Source of the DNA: Lentzea jiangxiensis
GTDB taxonomy: Bacteria; Actinomycetota; Actinomycetes; Mycobacteriales; Pseudonocardiaceae
Assembly: GCF_900104175.1 (NCBI RefSeq)
Contig: NZ_FNIX01000021.1
Location: 1-64,000, forward strand
Length of the DNA stretch: 64,000 nucleotides
Reading direction: 5' to 3'
The notes beneath the pieces were generated by a model. It did no database searches, was not told the DNA's origin, and saw only the letters and a list, made by a program, of their open reading frames with translations. Made by a program: the position numbers and the translations under genes. Positions 17,925 to 26,773 of the stretch are shown in pieces; positions within the stretch are counted from its first letter, which is position 1; each line of letters starts with the position of its first letter.

Positions 17925-19145
17925 ATGCAGCGACGCATCGGGACGGCCCTCGCCGCGGCCTTGATGGTCGCCGCGGGGATCACCGTCGCCACCACCAGCC
18001 AAGCTCCCCCTGCCAACGCGGCGGTGACCTGGGCCGACGAGTTCAACGCTCCCGCCGGCACCGGTGTCGACGGTGGCAAGTGGCAAATGGAAGTGGGCAA
18101 CAACAACGGCAACAACAGGGAACATCAGTGGTACCAGGCGGGTACCTCGAACGCGGCGCACGACGGCCAGGGCAACCTGGTCATCACGGCCAAGCGTGAG
18201 AACCCCGGCAACTACAACTGCTGGTACGGCAGGTGTCAGTACACCTCCGCCCGCATCAACACCGCGGGCAAGTTCACCCAGACCTACGGCCGGTTCGAAG
18301 CGCGGATGAAGATGCCGCGCGGCAAGGGGATCTGGCCCGCGTTCTGGATGCTGGGTGCCGACATCAACACCGGCAACCCGTGGCCGGGCTCCGGCGAGAT
18401 CGACATCATGGAGTTCCTGGGCCACCAGACGAACACCGTGTACGGCACGATCCACGGCCCCGGCTACTCCGGTTCCGGCGGCCTGCTGCACCAGTACAAC
18501 GGCCCGAACTTCTCCGACGGCTTCCACAACTTCGCCGTCGACTGGCGTCCGGGTGAGATCGTCTGGTCCGTCGACGGCCAGGTCTACGGCCGCAAGACGC
18601 CTGCCGATCTCGGTGGCCGCGAGTGGGTGTTCAACAAGCCGTTCTTCATCATCATCAACCTCGCGGTCGGTGGTGAGTGGCCCGGCTACCCCGACGCCAG
18701 CACGACGTTCCCGCAGCAGCTCGTGATCGACTGGGTCCGCGTCTCCAACGACAGCCCGCCCGCCGGCGGTGGCTCGGAGATCCGCGGCATCGGCGGCAAG
18801 TGCCTCGACGTGCCCTGGGCGAACACCGCCAACGGCACGCCCATCCAGGTCGTCGGCTGCAACGGCAACGTCGCCCAGAAGTGGAGCCGTCCCGGTGACG
18901 GCACGATCCGCGCGCTGGGCAAGTGCCTCGACGTGTCCGGTGGCGGCACCGCCAACGGCACGGTGGTCCAGCTCTGGGACTGCAACGGGTCCGCCGCCCA
19001 GCAATGGGCCGTCAGCGGGGCGCAGGACATCGTGAACCCGCAGGCGAACAAGTGCCTGGACACCGTGGGAGGCTCCTCGGCGGACGGCACGAGAACCCAC
19101 ATCTGGCAGTGCCTCGGCGTTGCCAGCCAGAAGTGGCAGGTCTGA
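17925..19145 (+). CDS. Secreted GH16 beta-1,3-glucanase with ricin-type lectin domain
   Basis: A secreted laminarinase-type endoglucanase of 406 residues. A Sec signal peptide ends after ANA (about residue 33). The GH16 catalytic domain, residues about 35-285, carries the active-site motif GEIDIMEFLG, in which the two Glu are nucleophile and acid/base. Residues about 290-406 are a ricin-type beta-trefoil (CBM13) with repeated GGKCLDV, LWDCNG and QKW elements. It should cleave beta-1,3-glucan of fungal walls or laminarin outside the cell. ggaaag upstream of the ATG is the ribosome-binding site. A LacI-type palindrome about 105 bases upstream suggests induction by glucan breakdown products. Confidence 0.95.
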   Translation: MQRRIGTALAAALMVAAGITVATTSQAPPANAAVTWADEFNAPAGTGVDGGKWQMEVGNNNGNNREHQWYQAGTSNAAHDGQGNLVITAKRENPGNYNCWYGRCQYTSARINTAGKFTQTYGRFEARMKMPRGKGIWPAFWMLGADINTGNPWPGSGEIDIMEFLGHQTNTVYGTIHGPGYSGSGGLLHQYNGPNFSDGFHNFAVDWRPGEIVWSVDGQVYGRKTPADLGGREWVFNKPFFIIINLAVGGEWPGYPDASTTFPQQLVIDWVRVSNDSPPAGGGSEIRGIGGKCLDVPWANTANGTPIQVVGCNGNVAQKWSRPGDGTIRALGKCLDVSGGGTANGTVVQLWDCNGSAAQQWAVSGAQDIVNPQANKCLDTVGGSSADGTRTHIWQCLGVASQKWQV

Positions 19146-19191
19146 GTTCTCTCCCCGCCGGGTCGCGCACGGCCTGACGGGGAGAACGACG

Positions 19192-19239
19192 GCGCTGGAC
19201 GTGAGCCCTCGCGGCGGATGGGTTCACGTCCAGCGCTTT
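19192..19239. terminator. Bidirectional hairpin terminator
   Basis: Arms 19192-19207 and 19221-19236 pair over 16 bases with one G-U, and ttt follows. It lies between the convergent glucanase and ornithine-cyclodeaminase-family genes and can serve both. Confidence 0.75.
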
Positions 19240-19243
19240 CCCG

Positions 19244-20104
19244 TCACCGCGCCAGAAGCCTCGCGACGGCCCAGTCCTGCACCGCGACGCCGACCGATTT
19301 GAACACGGTCCGCCCCTCGCGCAGCGGCGGGTTCCCCAGCGCCGCACCGAGCTCGACGAGCGACTCGAGCCGCAGCACCCCGCCGCGCACCGCCCGGATG
19401 ATCTCGCCGGCCTCGCTCAGCGCCGCCTCGACCTGGTCCACCACGACGACTCCGGCGGTCGCCAGCAGCTCCTGCGGCAGCTCCCGCATCACCGGCCGGT
19501 ACGACCCGATCGCGTTGACGTGCACCCGTTCCTTCAACGCCTCGCACCGGAACAACGGCACCGTCGACGCCGTCGCACAGCACACGACGTCCGCGCCCTC
19601 CACCGCGCTCTCGCCATCGGCGGCCACGTCCACGACCGTGCCCGGCAACTCGTCCGCCAGGCCCTCCAGCAACGCCTCGGCCTTGCGGGCGTGCCGGTTG
19701 AACACGACGAGCTTCTTCAACGGCCGCACCGCGTGCACGGCCCTGATCTGGTCCGCTGCCTGCGCACCGGCCCCCAGCAACGCGAGGTGCGAGGCGTCTT
19801 CATCCGCCAGCAGGTCCGTGGCCACCCCGACCACAGCGCCGGTCCGCAACGTCGTGAGCGGCACCGCGTCCGCCACGAACTGCCCGTCCGGGTGCGAGTA
19901 CACCACCGTGCCGGTGATGACCGGATCGCGCTCGACCTCGATGCTGACCACCTTCACGGCGGTCGACCTCGTGGGCCGGTGGTGCACCGCCATGACGAGC
20001 GACCGGCTGTCGCCGAACGCCTGCCGCGGCGGCAGGTCGAACTCCTCCGCGGCCATCCCGGCGAACGCGGCGCGGACGGCTTCGATCGCTGCGGGCATCG
20101 TCAT
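19244..20104 (-). CDS. Ornithine cyclodeaminase / mu-crystallin family enzyme
   Basis: A 286-residue NAD(P)-binding enzyme. The N-terminal part carries the substrate-side segments of the family (DSRSLVMAVHHRPT, AVKVVSIE). The Rossmann motif is LALLGAGAQAADQI near residue 107, and HVNAIGSYRPVMREL with its conserved NAxGs follows near 195. Members include ornithine cyclodeaminase, alanine dehydrogenase and ketimine reductase, so the exact reaction is open. It is somewhat short at the N-terminus compared with the usual 310-340 residues. The start ATG is followed closely by a second Met. It stands alone between a terminator and the DUF397 gene, 21 bases away. Confidence 0.85.
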   Translation of the reverse strand: MTMPAAIEAVRAAFAGMAAEEFDLPPRQAFGDSRSLVMAVHHRPTRSTAVKVVSIEVERDPVITGTVVYSHPDGQFVADAVPLTTLRTGAVVGVATDLLADEDASHLALLGAGAQAADQIRAVHAVRPLKKLVVFNRHARKAEALLEGLADELPGTVVDVAADGESAVEGADVVCCATASTVPLFRCEALKERVHVNAIGSYRPVMRELPQELLATAGVVVVDQVEAALSEAGEIIRAVRGGVLRLESLVELGAALGNPPLREGRTVFKSVGVAVQDWAVARLLAR

Positions 20105-20125
20105 GGTTCGGATCGTAACGACCGG

Positions 20126-20287
20126 CTAGCGCACGACCTTGACCGCGCTCAGGAACGCCGTCCACGCCGCCGCGCCCACCTCGACGTGGGTGGCGGGTGC
20201 CTTGCTGTCGCGGATGCCGACGCCGGTGGCGACTTCGACGCAGGCGCTGGCGTTCGCGCTGTAGGTGCTCTTGTGCCACGCGGCCAT
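20126..20287 (-). CDS. DUF397 small protein
   Basis: A 53-residue protein of the DUF397 family, recognised by WHKSTYSANASACVEVA, the RDSK motif and the closing WTAFLSAVK. DUF397 proteins are very common in Streptomyces and relatives and are nearly always paired with an XRE regulator that has a DUF5753 tail, as here (10 bases between them). Some such pairs affect development and antibiotic production, possibly with the small protein antagonising the regulator. It is too short for default gene finders but unmistakable. Confidence 0.92.
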   Translation of the reverse strand: MAAWHKSTYSANASACVEVATGVGIRDSKAPATHVEVGAAAWTAFLSAVKVVR

Positions 20288-20297
20288 CGAGGTCTCC

Positions 20298-21128
20298 TCA
20301 CGTCAGCAGCTTCTTGATCAGCTCCCTCGATTGTTCCGCATCCAGGGCGACGAGTTCGAGCCCTTCGACGATTCGCCGGTACGCCTTGACCGCGCCGGGG
20401 GACTCGATGATCAGACTGGAGTTCTCGCTCTCCAGGAACACCGCGTCGTCGTACCTGTCGAAGGTCAGCATGTCGAACGACCCGGCCATGCCCGCGTGCG
20501 CTCCGACACCGAGCGGCACGACCCTGAGATCGATGCTCGGCCTGGCGGCCAGCTTGTCCAGGTGCAGCAGCTGCTCGCGCATCACCCCCGGCCCGCCGAC
20601 CTCGTTCAGCAACACCGGTTCGGGGATGAAGAAGCGCGCCTCCAACCCGCTGCGGAACGCCTCCTGCCGCAAAGCCCGCGCCGCCACCCGCGCCTCCCGC
20701 TCGTCGGCGGGCACGTTCACGCAGGCGGCCAGCACCGCGCGGGTGTAGTCCGAGGTCTGCAACATCCCGTGCAGCAACATCGTCTGCCAGCTGATCAACT
20801 TCTCCGCGAGGCGTTCGTGCTCGACCAGCGTCCTGGGGCTGATCGGCGCGCACACCCCGTGGTCCTGCCACCAGCCCTTCACGCCGGTGCCGGGGAAGAG
20901 CGACATCAGGTGGTCGCGTTCCGCCTGCGATGTTCGGCACACGCCCAGCAGCAGCGCGAGTTCGAGTTCGGTCGAGCCGCCCTTGCCGTTGACGAGGTCC
21001 GAAAGCTTCGCCTCCTGCCAGTTCAGGAGATCGGCGACAGCGCGTGAAGTCATTCCCGTGGCGGCGATGGCCGCACGGAGGCCGTCCCCGAACTCACGGC
21101 CTCTCACAGTGGAGAATCTTTTCGGCAT
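20298..21128 (-). CDS. XRE-family regulator with DUF5753 domain
   Basis: A 276-residue regulator. The N-terminal helix-turn-helix spans residues about 12-65 (GDGLRAAIAATGMTSRAVADLLNW, then KLSDLVNGKGG). Residues about 90-270 form the DUF5753 domain, with typical WWQDHG, ISWQTMLLHGMLQTSDYTRAV and SFDMLTF segments. ATG 21128 gives the usual MPKRFSTVR start; the frame is open further upstream. It is the partner of the DUF397 gene directly downstream. It is divergent from the two small genes at 21232 and 21426 across 103 bases. Confidence 0.9.
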   Translation of the reverse strand: MPKRFSTVRGREFGDGLRAAIAATGMTSRAVADLLNWQEAKLSDLVNGKGGSTELELALLLGVCRTSQAERDHLMSLFPGTGVKGWWQDHGVCAPISPRTLVEHERLAEKLISWQTMLLHGMLQTSDYTRAVLAACVNVPADEREARVAARALRQEAFRSGLEARFFIPEPVLLNEVGGPGVMREQLLHLDKLAARPSIDLRVVPLGVGAHAGMAGSFDMLTFDRYDDAVFLESENSSLIIESPGAVKAYRRIVEGLELVALDAEQSRELIKKLLT

Positions 21129-21231
21129 GGCGAGGACCGTAGACCCGCTCAGCACCATTCCAGAACGTTTGGCCGCAACACAACCCAAAAGGGCGTTAGC
21201 TTGGACCACTTCCAAGTCGCACAATGAGCTG

Positions 21232-21444
21232 GTGAGATTTCGTTGGACGCCCCACGGGGGGCTGCGTCACGCCATCCCCGACGATCTGACCTGGGGACAG
21301 GCCGTCGAGACGCTGTGCGGAAATCCGTTCATCCCGCAACAGATAGGCCTGTGGCGCGACAAGAACGTGTGGCCGACCTGCCGGGACTGCGACGTCATCT
21401 GGCGCGAGAGCGAGGGGATCCTGCCATGGCCGCGGAATTCCTGA
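21232..21444 (+). CDS. Small zinc-finger-like protein of Pseudonocardiales type
   Basis: A protein of about 70 residues from GTG 21232. It begins RFRWTPHGGLRHAIP and contains CG...CRDC spaced like a zinc knuckle (TLCGNPF, then WPTCRDCDVIW). Small proteins with a WTP-GG-RHA start and one CG/CxxC pair are frequent beside XRE/DUF397 genes in this order and are usually annotated as zinc-finger proteins of unknown role. The start is not certain because no ribosome-binding site is clear. Its end overlaps the next gene by 19 bases. Confidence 0.65.
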   Translation: MRFRWTPHGGLRHAIPDDLTWGQAVETLCGNPFIPQQIGLWRDKNVWPTCRDCDVIWRESEGILPWPRNS

Positions 21445-21674
21445 CTGAAGACCTTCTGCGCGTATCTCTTCAACGCCTCTCGCGTGAGGTGGTGAAGACT
21501 TATCCACAGTTTGGCGAGATGCTCGCACAAAATATGTTGCGCACATGCGGACTGATTCCCGACCTCGAGCGCGCAGCGCACTATAGGGAGCTGGGCACGC
21601 TTCTCATCGACCTCGGTCGGCTGTACCTCGCCGAGGCCGAGGAGCTGTCCACGGTGCAGGCGCCACCTCCTTGA
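21426..21674 (+). CDS. Small helical protein, unknown
   Basis: An 82-residue protein starting at ATG 21426, inside the end of the zinc-finger-like gene, which indicates coupled translation. It is mostly helical and amphipathic (FLTEDLLRVSLQRLSREVV, then LIDLGRLYLAEAEELS), with no signal peptide or membrane segment. I do not recognise a family. Its position in a two-gene unit divergent from an XRE regulator suggests a regulatory partner role, as an inference only. Confidence 0.55.
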   Translation: MAAEFLTEDLLRVSLQRLSREVVKTYPQFGEMLAQNMLRTCGLIPDLERAAHYRELGTLLIDLGRLYLAEAEELSTVQAPPP

Positions 21675-21848
21675 AGTCCGGTGTCGTCACGACCGCGCGG
21701 CCGCCGGTGCCGAACCCGCGCGCCGGTGTCGCCGGGTCCTGCCCACCGGCGGCCGGGCCGGTCCCGCGGGGAGCGCCGGGCGGGGTGACGAGGCGCGAGG
21801 CGTCGACCGCCGGGCGGATCTCCACCGGGCCGGTCTAGGTTCCAAGGC

Positions 21849-24800
21849 GTGACGAGACGTGCACTTGCCGTGATCATCGCCGCTGTCCTGATCGCGCCCG
21901 TTCCCCCTTCTCACGCCCGGGCCGACGACAGGCGCATCGTGACCGACCACGTCGAGAGACCGGTCGCGCCGGGCGTCACGCTCAGCTCCTTCGACTTCTA
22001 CGAGCCCGACGGCTGGGTCCGCGGTGACGCCCTCGCCGTCGACCTCGCGAAGACGCGGGTCGGGTACGTCGACCCGGGCACCGTCACGCAGGCCGCTCCC
22101 CTGTCCCGGCAGACCCCGCGCGCCGTCGCGGCGGTCAACGGGGACTTCTTCGACATCGACAACTCCAACGCGCCCGAAGGTGTCGGCATCCAGGACGGCC
22201 GCCTCCGGAAGTCCGGCACCGGACGGGCGGTCGGGATCGACGCGGCGGGCATCGGCAGCGTGATGGAGACCTTCCTCGAAGGCACGCTCAACGGCACGCA
22301 CAAGCTGACGCAGCTCAACAGCGCGTCGATCGACACGGACGGCATCGGCGTCTTCAACCCGTTGTGGGGCACGTACAGCAGAGCGCGCGCTACGCAGGGT
22401 TCGGCGAACACGGCCGAGGTGATCGTCAAGGACGACGTCGTCCAGAAGGTCCAGAGCCCGAGCGCGGATCCCGTCGAGGGGTACGCGCTGGTGGGTCGTG
22501 ACAGGGGCGCGGACGTGCTCCGGGCGTTCCAGCCCGGGGACAGGGTCACCGTCGACTACCGCAGCCGCACGAGCAACGGCAGCGAGCCCAGGACGGCCAT
22601 CGGCGGCCGGCAGCTGCTGGTGGAGGGCGGCAGGAACGTCGCACCGGCCGACGCGGCGCACCCGCGCACGGCGGTCGGCTTCTCGCGGGACGGCAGGAAG
22701 ATGTTCCTGCTGACCGTCGACGGGCGGCAGAGCGCCCACCTCCCCGGCCTCGACCTGGGCGACCTCGCCGACGCCATGATCGAGCTCGGCGCGCACAACG
22801 CCCTGAACCTCGACGGCGGCGGCTCGTCGACGATGCTCGCCCGCGAGCCCGGCACCACGGTGCTTGAGGTGGTCAACACGCCGTCCGACGGCGGCGAGCG
22901 CCCGGTCGCGAACGGCCTCGCGCTCTACGCGCCGGCCGGGTCCGGGAGGCTCACCGGGTTCGACGTGCGGACCGTGAGCAAGCGCGTCTTCCCCGGCCTG
23001 TCCCGCAGGGTGACCGTGCGCGGCCACGACGAGACGTTCGGCCCGGTTCTCGACAACAGGCACGTCACGCGCGCAACGGGTGGATGGGCGGTCGGCGACA
23101 CCTTCCACGCGGCGCCGCACCCGGGACGTGCGTCGTTCACCGCCTCCCGCGGCCACACGAGCGCGACCACCGAGCTGACCGTGCTGGGCGAGCTGCGGCG
23201 GCTCGCGCCGGAGAGCCCGCGGGTCAGCCTGGCCGAGGGCGAGAGCAAGCCGTTGCGGATCAACGGTTTCGACGCCAGGGGGTTCAGCGCGCCGCTGGAG
23301 CGCGCCGACCTCGACCTCCGCTACGACCGCGAGGTCGTCGAGGTGACGCCGGACCTGCGGATCAGGGCGCTCAAGCCCGGCGCGACCACGGTCAGGGCGC
23401 GGGTGCGGGGCCAGGAGACCCTGGTCGCCGTCACGGTCGGCGTCACCGACGAGCTGATCGCCACCTTCGACGACGCTCCACAGTGGATGTTCGGCTCCGC
23501 CCGCGCCACCGGCGGGGTGGCGCCGGCGCCGGACGGCCACACCGGGCAGGGGCTGAGGCTGAGCTACGACTTCACGCGGTCGACCGGCACGCGCACGGCG
23601 TACGCGATGCCGCCCAAGCCGTTGCAGGTGCCCGGACAACCGCTCTCACTCGCCGCGCAGGTGCGCGGCAGCGGCAAAGGCGAGTGGACGGCGTTCACCG
23701 TGGAGGACTCGACAGGACGGTCGCGGCCGCTCTACGGCCCGCACATCACCTGGCACGGCTGGCGGCGGATCGAGGTCGCGGTGCCCCCGGAGCTCGAGTT
23801 CCCCGTGCGGGTCACGAGGTTCACCACGATCGAGACCGAGGCGGACCGCTCGTACACCGGTGAGGTGCTCGTCGACGACATCGTCGCACGGGTGCCACCG
23901 CCGGTCGCCCTGCCACCCGTCCCGGACCTGCGCGAGGACGTGATCGGCCCGGCGGAGGGCTGGAAGTTCGCGGTCGTGTCGGACGCCCAGTTCGTCGCGC
24001 GCGACCCGGACAGCGAGCTCGTCAGGGCAGCCCGCCGCACGTTGCGCGAGGTCAGGGCGTCCGGCGCGGAGTTCGTGGTGGTCAACGGCGACTTCGTCGA
24101 CGAGGCGTCCCCCGCCGACCTGCGGCTGGCGCGCAGGGTGCTGACCGAGGAGCTGGGCGACTTCCCCTGGTACTACGTGCCGGGCAACCACGAGGTCATG
24201 GGGCCCGGCACGATCGACAACTTCCGCCGCGAGTTCGGCGTCACCCACCGCGCGTTCGACCACCGGGGCACCCGGTTCGTGCTGCTCGACTCGTCGACCG
24301 GGACGCTGCGGGGCGGCGGCTTCGAGCAGGTGCGGATGCTCCGGGACGCGCTGGACACCGCCCGGGGCCAGGTCGTCGTGATGATGCACCACCCGCCGCG
24401 CGATCCCACGCCCGCGCGCACCAGCCAGCTCGCCGACCGGATGGAGTCGGACTACTTCGAGCGCCTGCTGTCCGAACGCGACGGACCGACGGCGTTCATC
24501 GGCGGCCACGTGGGAGGGTTCTTCGCCTCCACTGTGGACGGTGTCCCGCACGTGATCAACGGCAACTCCGGCAAGGCACCCGCCCAGGCGGGCGGGTTCA
24601 CCGGCTGGACGCTCGTCGGCGTCTCGGGCAGCGGCGTCAGGGCCGAGGTCCGGCCCCACGTGGACGCGCTCCGGCTCGACGCTCCCGCGAGCCTGCGCCC
24701 CGGCGAGGCGAAACCGCTTGCGGCCACGGTGAAACAGGGTGCGCGGACCGTTCCGGTGGGATATCCGATGGGCGCGGTGTGGGAAGGGTCACGCGAGCTG

Positions 24801-24956
24801 CACGTCGGCGGGCGGGACGGCATCAGGCCGTGGCACGTCGCGCGGCTCGACCCGGACACCGGCGTGCTCACCGGGATAAGGCCTGGTCAGGTCAATATCT
24901 CGGTTCGCCTCAACGGGGTGGCGGCTGCGGCGGACGTCCGCGTCGAGGCGCCCTGA
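21849..24956 (+). CDS. Exported phosphodiester-glycosidase (NAGPA) and metallophosphoesterase fusion
   Basis: A large exported protein of 1035 residues with a Sec signal peptide (cleavage near residue 25). Residues about 60-360 are an NAGPA-type phosphodiester glycosidase domain with AAVNGDFFD, the GG loop and LNLDGGGSSTM. Residues about 370-540 look like Ig/Big-type beta domains. About 545-690 resemble a carbohydrate-binding jelly-roll. Residues about 705-930 are a calcineurin-like metallophosphoesterase (VVSDAQF, VNGDFVDE, PGNHEV, MMHHPP, GGHVGG). The first metal motif reads DAQ where DxH is usual. A final Ig-like domain ends the chain. It probably removes phosphodiester-linked sugars or teichoic-acid-like groups outside the cell; the substrate is unknown. 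Confidence 0.85.
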   Translation: MTRRALAVIIAAVLIAPVPPSHARADDRRIVTDHVERPVAPGVTLSSFDFYEPDGWVRGDALAVDLAKTRVGYVDPGTVTQAAPLSRQTPRAVAAVNGDFFDIDNSNAPEGVGIQDGRLRKSGTGRAVGIDAAGIGSVMETFLEGTLNGTHKLTQLNSASIDTDGIGVFNPLWGTYSRARATQGSANTAEVIVKDDVVQKVQSPSADPVEGYALVGRDRGADVLRAFQPGDRVTVDYRSRTSNGSEPRTAIGGRQLLVEGGRNVAPADAAHPRTAVGFSRDGRKMFLLTVDGRQSAHLPGLDLGDLADAMIELGAHNALNLDGGGSSTMLAREPGTTVLEVVNTPSDGGERPVANGLALYAPAGSGRLTGFDVRTVSKRVFPGLSRRVTVRGHDETFGPVLDNRHVTRATGGWAVGDTFHAAPHPGRASFTASRGHTSATTELTVLGELRRLAPESPRVSLAEGESKPLRINGFDARGFSAPLERADLDLRYDREVVEVTPDLRIRALKPGATTVRARVRGQETLVAVTVGVTDELIATFDDAPQWMFGSARATGGVAPAPDGHTGQGLRLSYDFTRSTGTRTAYAMPPKPLQVPGQPLSLAAQVRGSGKGEWTAFTVEDSTGRSRPLYGPHITWHGWRRIEVAVPPELEFPVRVTRFTTIETEADRSYTGEVLVDDIVARVPPPVALPPVPDLREDVIGPAEGWKFAVVSDAQFVARDPDSELVRAARRTLREVRASGAEFVVVNGDFVDEASPADLRLARRVLTEELGDFPWYYVPGNHEVMGPGTIDNFRREFGVTHRAFDHRGTRFVLLDSSTGTLRGGGFEQVRMLRDALDTARGQVVVMMHHPPRDPTPARTSQLADRMESDYFERLLSERDGPTAFIGGHVGGFFASTVDGVPHVINGNSGKAPAQAGGFTGWTLVGVSGSGVRAEVRPHVDALRLDAPASLRPGEAKPLAATVKQGARTVPVGYPMGAVWEGSRELHVGGRDGIRPWHVARLDPDTGVLTGIRPGQVNISVRLNGVAAAADVRVEAP

Positions 24957-25004
24957 GCCGGTCTGGGTGAGTGCGGTGTGAGGCGGTGGGGGAAGATACT
25001 CCCC

Positions 25005-26666
25005 ATGACCACCGCCGACAACGGTTTCGCCGACCTGGGGCTGCGGCCCGACATCCTCAACGCACTCACCACGCTGGGCTACGAGGAGCCGACGCCGATC
25101 CAGAGCGAAGCGATCCCGCCCCTGCTCGCGGGCAACGACCTGCTGGGCCAGGCGGCCACCGGCACGGGCAAGACGGCGGCGTTCGCGCTGCCGCTGCTCG
25201 AGCGCGTCGCCGACCGGATCGGCAAGGGCGAGAAGCCGCTGGCTCTCGTCCTCGCGCCGACCCGCGAGCTCGCCGTGCAGGTGTCCGAGGCGGTCCACCG
25301 CTACGGCCGCCACCTGGGCACGCGCGTCCTCCCGATCTACGGCGGCCAGCCGATCGGCCGCCAGCTGCGCGAGCTGTCCCGCGGCGTCGACGTGGTGGTC
25401 GCCACCCCGGGCCGCGCGATCGACCACCTGCAGCGCGGCACGCTGCAGCTGAGCGACCTGCAGGTCGTCGTGCTCGACGAGGCCGACGAGATGCTCGACA
25501 TGGGCTTCGCCGAGGACATCGACGCGATCCTCTCCGAGACCCCGGCCGACCGGCAGACCGTGCTGTTCTCCGCCACGATGCCGCCGCGCATCGACCGCAT
25601 GGCCAAGAGCCATCTGCGCGAGCCAGTGCTGATCCAGATCGAGCGCGAGAAGACCGAGCCGGGCGAGGCCCCGCGCGTGCGGCAGACCGCGTACCTGGTG
25701 CGCCGCGAGCACAAGCCCGCTGCCCTCGGCCGCGTGCTCGACGTCGAGTCGCCGACCGCCGCCGTCGTCTTCTGCCGCACCCGCGACGAGGTCGACCAGC
25801 TCACCGAGACCCTCAACGGCCGCGGCTACCGCGCGGAGTCGCTGCACGGCGGCATCAGCCAGGAGCAGCGCGACCGCGTCATGTCCCGCCTGCGCTCCGG
25901 CACCGCCGACCTGCTGGTGGCCACCGACGTCGCCGCCCGCGGCCTCGACATCGAGCAGCTCACGCACGTCGTGAACTACAACGTCCCGTCCGCCCCCGAG
26001 GCGTACACGCACCGCATCGGCCGCGTGGGCCGCGCCGGCCGTGAGGGCGTCGCGATCACCCTGGTCGAGCCGCGCGAGAACTCACTGCTCAAGACCATCG
26101 AGCGCGTCACCAAGACCAAGATCCCGATGGAGAAGGTCCCGACGGTCGCCGACCTGCGCGCCCGGCAGCTGGAGCTCACCCGCTCGTCGCTGCAGGAGTC
26201 GCTGATGGAGGACGACCTGTCGCGGTTCCGCGTCGTCGTCGAGACCCTGGCCGACGAGTTCGACGTCATGGACATCGCCCTCGCCGCCGTGAAGCTCGCC
26301 CACGAGGCCTCCGGTGCCGCCGCCGACGAGGAGGAGATCCCGGAGGTCCGCCCGCGCGAGGACCGTCCGCGCCGCGACGGCGCCCCGGCCGGTCCGCGCC
26401 GTGAGCGCCGAGGCCCGTCCGAGGGCATGACCAGGCTGTTCCTGGGCGCCGGCCGCTCGTCGGGCATCCGGCCGCAGGACATCGTCGGCGCCATCACCGG
26501 CGAGTCGAACCTGAAGGGCCGCGACATCGGCGCGATCGAGATCGCCGACCGGTTCTCGCTCGTCGAGGTGCCGGGGGAGTCGGCGAACGACGTCATCGAG
26601 TCGCTGCGCGACGCCACGATCAAGGGCAAGCGGGTGACGATCCGCCGCGAGCGCCAGCCGCGCTAG
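25005..26666 (+). CDS. deaD: DEAD-box ATP-dependent RNA helicase
   Basis: A 553-residue cytoplasmic RNA helicase. All core motifs are visible: Q motif (YEEPTPIQ), Walker A (ATGTGKT), PTREL, DEAD, SAT, and motif VI (HRIGRVGRAG). Residues about 430-475 form an Arg/Asp/Glu-rich linker. The last 75 residues (MTRLFLGAGRSSGIRPQDIV...VPGESANDVIESL) are a DbpA-type RNA-binding domain, which in the CsdA/DeaD group directs the enzyme to structured RNA in ribosome assembly and cold response. ATG 25005 is preferred over the earlier in-frame ATG at 24978 because homologues start near MTT...FADLGL. A strong terminator follows. Confidence 0.95.
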   Translation: MTTADNGFADLGLRPDILNALTTLGYEEPTPIQSEAIPPLLAGNDLLGQAATGTGKTAAFALPLLERVADRIGKGEKPLALVLAPTRELAVQVSEAVHRYGRHLGTRVLPIYGGQPIGRQLRELSRGVDVVVATPGRAIDHLQRGTLQLSDLQVVVLDEADEMLDMGFAEDIDAILSETPADRQTVLFSATMPPRIDRMAKSHLREPVLIQIEREKTEPGEAPRVRQTAYLVRREHKPAALGRVLDVESPTAAVVFCRTRDEVDQLTETLNGRGYRAESLHGGISQEQRDRVMSRLRSGTADLLVATDVAARGLDIEQLTHVVNYNVPSAPEAYTHRIGRVGRAGREGVAITLVEPRENSLLKTIERVTKTKIPMEKVPTVADLRARQLELTRSSLQESLMEDDLSRFRVVVETLADEFDVMDIALAAVKLAHEASGAAADEEEIPEVRPREDRPRRDGAPAGPRRERRGPSEGMTRLFLGAGRSSGIRPQDIVGAITGESNLKGRDIGAIEIADRFSLVEVPGESANDVIESLRDATIKGKRVTIRRERQPR

Positions 26667-26675
26667 TGCCGTGTG

Positions 26676-26713
26676 CGAAGCCCCCTCCCGGACGCGTCCG
26701 GGAGGGGGCTTCG
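26676..26713 (+). terminator. Strong hairpin terminator after the helicase gene
   Basis: An almost continuous palindrome: 26676-26693 pairs perfectly over 18 bases with 26696-26713. It begins 9 bases after the stop, and a short T run follows at 26717-26719. Confidence 0.85.
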
Positions 26714-26773
26714 TGCTTTCGGGAACGCCCCTGGGCGCGTCGGGGTCACCGTGGCAGCCGGGCAGGTCGAGCC

